5,515 nt of DNA, taken from assembly GCA_028717525.1 (NCBI GenBank), contig JAQUNT010000186.1, positions 1 to 5,515 of the forward strand, given 5' to 3'. A program made the position numbers and the translations under genes. This stretch comes from Elusimicrobiota bacterium. Lineage in GTDB: Bacteria > Elusimicrobiota > Elusimicrobia > UBA1565 > UBA9628. Shown here piece by piece: positions 1-5,515 of this stretch; within the stretch, counting starts at the first letter, position 1; each line of letters opens with the position of its first letter. The notes under the pieces were generated by a model. The model had not been told where the DNA came from. It did not search any database and saw nothing but the letters and a program-made list of their open reading frames with translations.

Positions 1-798
<798 letters not shown>

Positions 799-801
799 GG
801 A

Positions 802-1827
802 GTGGACGCCCTCCCGGAGATGAGAACACCGCGGTTCTTGGCCGCCCTCGCCTCCGCGTTCCAAGCCTGCGTCCTCGGCCGCCGGATCCCCCTGTCCGTC
901 TCCGTCGAACTCACCGACCGCTGCAACTTCAAATGCCGCTACTGCAGCCAGACCAAGGACGGCATGCCGGAGATGACCACGGCCCAGGTCCATTCCCTCA
1001 TGGATGACTTCTGCGGACTCGGCGCGCGCCGGATCGGACTCACCGGCGGCGAGCCCCTGCTCAGAGCAGACATCCCAGACCTCATCGCCTACGCCAAGGC
1101 CAAAGGCCTCATCGTCAACCTCGCCACCAACGGCGCCCTCCTGGCCGACATGGCCCCCAGGTTGAAGGAGCTCGACCTCGTCCTGGTAAGCCTCGACGGC
1201 TCCGAAACCGTCCACGACTCGCTGCGCGCGCCCGGCTCCTACCAGAAAGCCGTGGCAGGCATCGCGGCCATGAGGAAGCTCGGCAAGCCGGTCATCACCA
1301 GCACGGTCCTGACCAAGCTCAACCTCCAGGAGACCGGCCCCATCCTCGAGCTGGCCCGCGACATGGGCTTCTCCGCCATGTTCACTTTGCTCTTCAACCA
1401 TCCCCGCTCCATCTCCCGGGCCGAATTCGAGAAGCTGGTCCCGACAGAGGAGGAATGCCGCAAGGCCTACCAAGCCCTCATCGAGAAGAAGAAGCAAGGG
1501 TATCCGGTCTTGAGCTCCTGGACCTTCCTGCGCTACATGGCGAACGGCGATTATCGGAAGCGGCCCTTGGACTGCAAGGCCGGAGACCTCTACTGCGCCG
1601 TGGACTGCCGCGGCAATATCGGGGCCTGCGGCCTGCAGCTCGGCGAGGCCGGCCTGCCCAACGGCTGCGAGCTCGGCTTCAAGGCCGCCTTCGCCAAGCT
1701 CAGCCGCAATCCCTGCGCCCGGCACTACTGCAATTTCGGCATCGAAGAATCCATGATCCTTTCTCTGCGGCCCGAGGCCGTGGCCAATTTCCTCAAGCAT
1801 CTCGTCCTCGGGCAGGCCGCCCGATGA
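802..1827 (+). CDS. Radical SAM protein with cysteine-rich SPASM/twitch-like C-terminal region
   Basis: This is a 341-residue radical SAM enzyme, expected to cleave S-adenosylmethionine reductively at a [4Fe-4S] cluster and start a radical reaction on an unknown substrate. The cluster motif is C41-x3-C45-x2-C48 inside VELTDRCNFKCRYCSQ. The SAM-binding GGEP follows at 82-85, then a strand with LATNG and a VLVSLDG motif, all as in the MoaA/PqqE/SPASM type. The C-terminal region holds C258, C265, C269 and C276 around a CxAGxxYCxVxCxGNIGxC pattern, plus C305 and C310. This resembles a SPASM or shorter twitch domain that would bind an auxiliary iron-sulfur cluster. The start is uncertain: GTG at 802 lies 3 bases after the upstream stop, while an in-frame ATG at 820 would remove six residues; neither has a well-spaced Shine-Dalgarno. 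The stop overlaps the next ATG (ATGA), so the gene is coupled to the B12 radical SAM genes downstream. Leucine codons are mainly CTC. No peptide precursor lies beside it, so a RiPP-maturase role is only one option; sugar or lipid modification is equally possible. Confidence 0.92.
   Translation: MDALPEMRTPRFLAALASAFQACVLGRRIPLSVSVELTDRCNFKCRYCSQTKDGMPEMTTAQVHSLMDDFCGLGARRIGLTGGEPLLRADIPDLIAYAKAKGLIVNLATNGALLADMAPRLKELDLVLVSLDGSETVHDSLRAPGSYQKAVAGIAAMRKLGKPVITSTVLTKLNLQETGPILELARDMGFSAMFTLLFNHPRSISRAEFEKLVPTEEECRKAYQALIEKKKQGYPVLSSWTFLRYMANGDYRKRPLDCKAGDLYCAVDCRGNIGACGLQLGEAGLPNGCELGFKAAFAKLSRNPCARHYCNFGIEESMILSLRPEAVANFLKHLVLGQAAR
1824..1827 (+). promoter_or_regulatory. ATGA stop/start overlap (translational coupling)
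   Basis: The start ATG of the first B12 radical SAM gene overlaps the TGA stop of the SPASM-like radical SAM gene. Only a weak CAGG (1813-1816) lies upstream at a suitable distance, so initiation probably depends on ribosomes finishing the previous gene. The coupling itself is inferred; the overlap is seen directly. Confidence 0.8.
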
Positions 1828-3245
1828 ACGTCCTGCTCGTCCAGCCCCCTCTCGACGACAAGCCCGTGCCCGGCTTCATCTACAGCGGCGACACCTCCTT
1901 CCCCATAGGCCTGGCCTACCTGGCCGCCGCGTTGGAGGAGCGCGGACACAAGGTCGAGGTCATCGATTTCCAGGCCGCGAAAGACCCCCGGGACAAGTTC
2001 CTGGAGCGCGTCCGGCAGGGCGGCCTGGGCGCCATCGGCTTCAGTACCACCATCGCTTCCATCCGCAGCACCTGCGGCCTCGCGGAGGCCGCCAGGGGCC
2101 TGGACGGCAAGGTCCCACTCATCGTCGGCGGCGCCTACCCCTCGACCTACGGGGGCCAGGACGTCCTGGGCAGATGCGAAGCCCTCTCCATAGCGGTCAT
2201 CGGCGAAGGGGAGCAGACCGCGGCCGAGCTCCTCGACTGCCTGGGCCGGGGCGGGGACCTGGAGAGCGTTCAGTCCATCGCTTTCCGGCGCGGGGCCCAG
2301 ATCCAGGAGACCCCGCGGCGTCCCCTCATCGAGGACATCGACTCCATACCCCTGCCCGCCAGGCACCTTTTCGACCTCGCCGCCTACGGCCGCCTGGCTC
2401 CCGGCCAGTTCCTCAGGCTGCCCCAGCTGCCCATCCTCTCGGCCCGCGGCTGCCCCTACCATTGCGAGTTCTGCGACGACAAGGCCGTGTGGCTGGGGCG
2501 CGTGCGGCTGCGCGCTCCCGAGAGCATCGTGGCGGAGATCGAGGAGATGATCCGCAAGTACCGGGTGCGCGAGCTCAAGTTCTACGACGACACGCTGACC
2601 GTCTCGCGGCAGCGCCTGGTCCGCCTGTGCGAGCTGCTGGCGGAGAGGAGGCTGGACATCGTCTGGAGATGCTCGGCCAGGGTGGATGAAGTGGATCCGG
2701 AGCTCCTGGGGCTCATGAGGCGGGCGGGCTGCCGCAGCATCAGCTACGGCATCGAGTCCGGCGACGACGAGGTCCTCAAGAAGATGGACAAAGGCACCAC
2801 CACCAAGCAGGCGCGGGACGCCGTGCGGTGGACCAACGCGGCCGGTATCGCGGCCAACGGGATGTTCATCCTGAACTATCCCGGAGAGACCGTGGAGACC
2901 GTGGAGAAGACCATCGCCCTCGCCCATGAGCTCGACCTCGGTTTCGCCGGGTTCAACCTCGCCATGCCGCTCGGCTCCAAGCTCAGGGAGAAGATCATCC
3001 GCGGCTATCGCCTGAACCAGGAGGTCTGGGACCATCCTTCATACAGCGGGACCGAGATCTGGTTCTACCAGGAAGGGCTGACGCCCGAGTACCTGAAGGA
3101 GGCTTACGCGAGGGCAGCGCGGGGGTTCTACCTGCGCCCCGCTTACCTCCTCAGGGCCTTGAGCTCCATACGGAATATCGACGTGTTGAAAAGCTATCTC
3201 AGAGGCTTCTTCCGGCTCATGAGCCTCAGGTGCTCAGGGACATGA
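1824..3245 (+). CDS. B12-binding domain-containing radical SAM protein (first of a pair)
   Basis: This is a 473-residue class B cobalamin-dependent radical SAM enzyme; relatives methylate unactivated carbon or phosphorus, or carry out ring-forming steps. The N-terminal cobalamin-binding Rossmann domain covers about residues 1-150: MNVLLVQPP, then FPIGLAYLAAALEERGHKV, then VGGAYPST (101-108) and VIGEGE (125-130). A short linker with DIDSIPLPAR (171-180) leads to the radical SAM domain, whose cluster motif is C210-x3-C214-x2-C217 (ARGCPYHCEFCDD). Further family landmarks are FYDDTLT, YGIESG (308-313) and NYPGET. The classical cobalamin-ligand motif DxHxxG is absent, as in several enzymes of this class. 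The C-terminus (about 420-473) is rich in Arg, Tyr and Leu, includes RGFYLRPAYLLRAL, and may be a membrane-facing or substrate-binding helix region. The ATG at 1824 was chosen over a longer upstream reading because it forms an ATGA overlap with the preceding stop and begins exactly at the expected first beta strand. It overlaps the next gene by ATGA as well. The substrate is not identifiable. Confidence 0.95.
   Translation: MNVLLVQPPLDDKPVPGFIYSGDTSFPIGLAYLAAALEERGHKVEVIDFQAAKDPRDKFLERVRQGGLGAIGFSTTIASIRSTCGLAEAARGLDGKVPLIVGGAYPSTYGGQDVLGRCEALSIAVIGEGEQTAAELLDCLGRGGDLESVQSIAFRRGAQIQETPRRPLIEDIDSIPLPARHLFDLAAYGRLAPGQFLRLPQLPILSARGCPYHCEFCDDKAVWLGRVRLRAPESIVAEIEEMIRKYRVRELKFYDDTLTVSRQRLVRLCELLAERRLDIVWRCSARVDEVDPELLGLMRRAGCRSISYGIESGDDEVLKKMDKGTTTKQARDAVRWTNAAGIAANGMFILNYPGETVETVEKTIALAHELDLGFAGFNLAMPLGSKLREKIIRGYRLNQEVWDHPSYSGTEIWFYQEGLTPEYLKEAYARAARGFYLRPAYLLRALSSIRNIDVLKSYLRGFFRLMSLRCSGT
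3242..3245 (+). promoter_or_regulatory. ATGA stop/start overlap (translational coupling)
   Basis: The start ATG of the second B12 radical SAM gene overlaps the TGA stop of the first. An AGGGA sits one base before the ATG, too near for a normal Shine-Dalgarno, which supports re-initiation by terminating ribosomes. The same arrangement occurs one gene earlier, so all three radical SAM products are probably made in linked amounts. Confidence 0.8.
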
Positions 3246-4651
3246 GGATACTCTTCGTCTACACGATGATCAACCTCAAGCTGGGGAGCTACGGCTTCCA
3301 GTACGGCCTGGCTTCCTTGTCCGCCTACCTGAAGAAGCACGGCCAGCGCGACATCCGGCTCTGCTACATGGCGCCGCACTACGACGCGGCGCAGTTCCAG
3401 AGGCAGGTGGCGGAGTTCAAGCCCCAGGTCATCGCCTTCTACGTGACCTGGGACCAGTATCGCTTCGTGAAGGATCTCCTGGCTCTGGTGCCGGACCCGG
3501 CCGTCTTCACCATCTTCGGCGGTCCCCACCCCACGCTCAACCCCGGCTGCCTGCTCGACTGCGAGCGGCTCGACGCGGTCTGCGTCGGGGAAGGGGAGCG
3601 CGTCCTGCTGGAGGTGGTGAGCTCCCTGGAAAGAGGCGAGCGTCCGGAAGGGACGGCCGGGCTTCACGTCAAGCATGGGGGCCGGATCGTCAAGAACGAC
3701 CCGGCGCCGTTCCTCTCGGACATCGACTCTTTGCCTCCCGTGGACCGCGAGCTGTTCGCCGCGGCGGCGCCCTCCCGCCATTTCGGCCTCAAGCCCATCT
3801 CGCACCGCAACGCCTTCCGGCTCACCCGCGGCTGTCCTTTCGGGTGCGCGTTCTGCTCCAACAAGGCGCTCGCCGCCAAGCAGGCGGGGAGATACGTGCG
3901 CTGCCATTCCGCCCAGAGGGTGGTCGCGGAGATCCAGGAGTGCCGCAGGCGCTACGACATCCAGGACCTGGTCTTCCTGGACGACACGTTCATGCTCAAC
4001 GAGGAGCTCGTGGAGCGGTTCTGCGGGCTCTACGGACGCGAGGTCGGCCTGCCCTTCGACTTCTTCGGGCATATCCCGGTGCGCAGGCTGGAGATCCTCA
4101 AGAGGCTCAAGGACGCGGGCGGGCGCAGGATCAGCTTCGGCGTGGAGACCGGCAACGAGGAGTTCCGCAGGACCGTCATCAAGAAGGATTTCTCGAACGA
4201 GGAGGCGCTCAAGACCTTCGCCTGCGCCAAGTCCTTGGGTTTCACCACCGAGGCTTTCATCATCATCGGTTTCCCCGGAGAGACCCCCCGGATGTTCGAC
4301 GACACCGAGGAGCTCATCAGGCAGATCCAGCCCGACATGTACACCCTGACCATCTATTTCCCGCTTCCCGGGACCGAGCTGCACGACCGGGCCGTGAAGC
4401 TGGGCTATCTCCCGGCGGGCATGGCGCTGCCCCCTTCCTACGTGACCTTCCGCTCCTCGCTCCTGGACATGCCCGAGTTCCCGGACCGCCTCATCAGGCG
4501 CCGCAATCAGTGGTTCGGCTACAACGTCTACAGGGGAACGTCCCTGAAGAAGGCCCTGATGTTCTTCATCTATGAATCCCCCTGGGGAGACTCCTTGCTG
4601 AGGCTCCTGTCGCCCTTCAGGAAGGGTCTGGGGAGATTCATCTTCGAATAG
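3242..4651 (+). CDS. B12-binding domain-containing radical SAM protein (second of a pair)
   Basis: This is a 469-residue cobalamin-binding radical SAM enzyme with the same architecture as its upstream neighbour. The B12 domain (about 1-140) opens with MRILFVYTM, has YGLASLSAYLKKHG, then GGPHPT (93-98) and VGEGE (115-119). DIDSLPPVDRELF forms the linker. The cluster motif is C198-x3-C202-x2-C205 in TRGCPFGCAFCSN, followed by FLDDTFM, FGVETG (299-304) and GFPGET. No DxHxxG motif is seen. The ends of the shared landmarks stay within about 12 residues of those in the neighbour, but the two sequences are clearly divergent, so they probably catalyse different steps or act on different positions. 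The C-terminal 50 residues are basic and aromatic (including LMFFIYESPWG and LLSPFRKGLGRFIFE), possibly an amphipathic membrane contact. The ATG at 3242 is preferred because it overlaps the previous stop (ATGA); an in-frame GTG at 3230 would add four residues. The AGGGA just before it is too close to be a good ribosome site, so translation is probably coupled. Confidence 0.95.
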   Translation: MRILFVYTMINLKLGSYGFQYGLASLSAYLKKHGQRDIRLCYMAPHYDAAQFQRQVAEFKPQVIAFYVTWDQYRFVKDLLALVPDPAVFTIFGGPHPTLNPGCLLDCERLDAVCVGEGERVLLEVVSSLERGERPEGTAGLHVKHGGRIVKNDPAPFLSDIDSLPPVDRELFAAAAPSRHFGLKPISHRNAFRLTRGCPFGCAFCSNKALAAKQAGRYVRCHSAQRVVAEIQECRRRYDIQDLVFLDDTFMLNEELVERFCGLYGREVGLPFDFFGHIPVRRLEILKRLKDAGGRRISFGVETGNEEFRRTVIKKDFSNEEALKTFACAKSLGFTTEAFIIIGFPGETPRMFDDTEELIRQIQPDMYTLTIYFPLPGTELHDRAVKLGYLPAGMALPPSYVTFRSSLLDMPEFPDRLIRRRNQWFGYNVYRGTSLKKALMFFIYESPWGDSLLRLLSPFRKGLGRFIFE

Positions 4652-4666
4652 CCGGGAGCGCGGTCC
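4652..4666. other. 15-base convergent intergenic junction
   Basis: This is the only gap of more than three bases in the window. It separates the stop of the plus-strand radical SAM operon from the stop of the minus-strand sulfatase. It contains no hairpin followed by a T-run on either strand, so transcripts of both operons probably run into each other's 3' ends or end by a factor-dependent route. Confidence 0.7.
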
Positions 4667-5515
4667 CTAGTCCGCCCTCCGGCGGCCGTCTTCCCGCCAA
4701 CGGCGCAGCTTCTGCTTCAGGACCTCGGTCACCTCGCGCCGGCGCGCGGCCAGATTGACCGACTCCTTGGGGTCCTTCCTGAGATCATAGAGTTCGTACT
4801 CGTACGCGCCGGTTCCGAGGTCATGCGTCGATATGAGCTTCCAGCCGTCGGTCCTCACCGCCGCGGCTTCCTTGAGATGCCTGCGGATCGTCCGGCCGGC
4901 TTTGGTCACGGCGAAAGGCGGATCCCTTCGGGATTGGGCATACGCTTCGAGCTCGAGATCGATATCCTGGTCCAGCGACGGCAGCAGGCTGGTTCCTTGC
5001 ATGGTGATCCGGGGCTGGAGGTCCAGGATATCCAGGATGGTGGGCATGACGTCGATGGAGCGTACGACCTGGTCGACCACCTTGCCTTTGGGAACGGCCC
5101 CGGGCAAGCGGACCACCAAGGGAGCGTGCAGGATCTCGTCGTAAAGATGCGGTCCATGGAACAGGTCGCCGTGGTCCATGAATTCCTCCCCGTGGTCGGA
5201 GGTCAGGATGATCAAAGTCTTGTCGAGCAGCCGCAGGTCCCGCAATTCATCGAGCAGAGCGCCGATGTGATCATCCACATATCTGATCTCGCCGTCATAT
5301 TGAGAGAGCACATACTTCAGAGCGGCGGGATCGGCCTTGAGGTAAGCACGAAGGTAGGAGACCGTCCCATCGATCTCCTCCTTGGAGAAATTCTCATGAG
5401 CATGGAACAGGATGTTGCCGCGCCGTCTCTGGAAACGCTCTGCGACCTGGCCTCGGAAATAAAGCTTGTCGTATGGAGGCGGGGGGGTGTAGGGGTTGTG
5501 AGTATCCGTGTAATG
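4667..5515 (-). CDS. Sulfatase-family hydrolase (alkaline phosphatase superfamily), 5'-truncated by window edge
   Basis: The reading frame stays open from its stop (TAG, 4669-4667) to the right edge, giving 282 visible residues; any start within it, such as the GTG at 5311, would cut off conserved sequence. The visible part begins HYTDTHNPYTPPPPYDKLY, the sulfatase HxxDxHxPYxPP region. Then come DGEIRYVDDHIGALLDEL (74-91), the metal-ligand motif TSDHGEEF with D107 and H108, HAPLVVRLPG (130-139), DVMPTILDIL (155-164), and the C-terminal YELYDLRKDPKESVNL typical of family S1 sulfatases. The N-terminal part, including the CxPxR motif whose cysteine or serine becomes formylglycine, lies outside the window, so whether it is a true sulfatase cannot be decided; phosphonate or phosphodiester hydrolases share this fold. 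A signal peptide, if any, is also out of view. The likely job is hydrolysis of sulfate or phosphate esters on a glycan or lipid. It converges on the radical SAM genes with only 15 bases between stops, so it belongs to a different transcript. Confidence 0.93.
   Translation of the reverse strand, partial: HYTDTHNPYTPPPPYDKLYFRGQVAERFQRRRGNILFHAHENFSKEEIDGTVSYLRAYLKADPAALKYVLSQYDGEIRYVDDHIGALLDELRDLRLLDKTLIILTSDHGEEFMDHGDLFHGPHLYDEILHAPLVVRLPGAVPKGKVVDQVVRSIDVMPTILDILDLQPRITMQGTSLLPSLDQDIDLELEAYAQSRRDPPFAVTKAGRTIRRHLKEAAAVRTDGWKLISTHDLGTGAYEYELYDLRKDPKESVNLAARRREVTEVLKQKLRRWREDGRRRAD

Noticed and set aside
1455..1823. Upstream extension of the first B12 radical SAM gene by 123 codons
   Set aside because: The extension overlaps the previous gene in another frame, is Arg/Gly/Pro-rich shadow sequence, and the domain begins cleanly at the ATG at 1824.
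2886..2903. Perfect tandem 9-base repeat GAGACCGTG x2
   Set aside because: It encodes ETVETV at the PGET motif, where the family commonly has similar alternating residues; two copies are too few to suggest an active repeat.
1725..3035. Long open minus-strand frame of 436 codons opposite the first B12 radical SAM gene
   Set aside because: Its translation is low-complexity in Ala, Gly, Pro, Asp and Glu with no recognisable domain, and it lies opposite a gene with clear family motifs. Such open antisense frames are common in GC-rich coding DNA.
3194..4384. Long open minus-strand frame of 396 codons opposite the second B12 radical SAM gene
   Set aside because: Same reasoning: acidic, Leu/Val/Glu-rich shadow sequence without motifs, opposite a well-supported enzyme.
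4672..4685. Small hairpin CCGCC-CTCC-GGCGG just after the convergent junction as a terminator
   Set aside because: The stem is only five pairs, no T-run follows on either strand, and it lies inside the sulfatase coding sequence, encoding its Arg-rich end.
5481..5487. Run of seven G as a phase-variation or frameshift site
   Set aside because: It encodes part of the proline stretch typical of the sulfatase PYxPP region, and the frame is intact across it, so composition explains it. A sequencing error is possible but not indicated.

Overview
The window is 5,515 bases of GC-rich bacterial DNA. It is almost entirely coding, with no RNA gene, mobile element or CRISPR array that I can see. It holds five genes. 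Four run on the plus strand with almost no space between them; a fifth converges on them from the right. The first and last genes are cut by the window edges. High GC, tight packing and the abundance of cobalamin-binding radical SAM proteins would suit an uncultured Gram-negative lineage such as Elusimicrobiota, Omnitrophota or a deltaproteobacterium-like group. This is a weak inference, since no marker gene is present.

Layout. Positions 1-798 encode the C-terminal three quarters of a MalK/UgpC-type ABC transporter ATPase, the energy subunit of a sugar or glycerol-phosphate type importer. Three bases later begins a radical SAM protein with a cysteine-rich C-terminal (SPASM/twitch-like) region (802-1827). 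It overlaps by ATGA a B12-binding radical SAM protein (1824-3245), which in turn overlaps by ATGA a second B12-binding radical SAM protein (3242-4651). After only 15 bases the end of a minus-strand sulfatase-family hydrolase is reached (4667 to the right edge, 5' end missing).

How the genes may work together. The two four-base stop/start overlaps indicate that the three radical SAM genes are translated as one coupled unit, so their products very probably act in one pathway. Two enzymes of the class that methylates or rearranges unreactive carbons using cobalamin, plus one with a probable auxiliary iron-sulfur site, fit a multi-step modification of one substrate: a lipid, a glycan, a peptide or a small natural product. 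The substrate cannot be read from this window. No precursor peptide gene is visible. The basic, aromatic and hydrophobic C-terminal tails of both B12 enzymes hint at work near the membrane. The ABC ATPase may be co-transcribed but could simply be an unrelated upstream neighbour; its leucine codon choice differs clearly from the next gene. The sulfatase may belong to the same surface-chemistry locus or to another operon.
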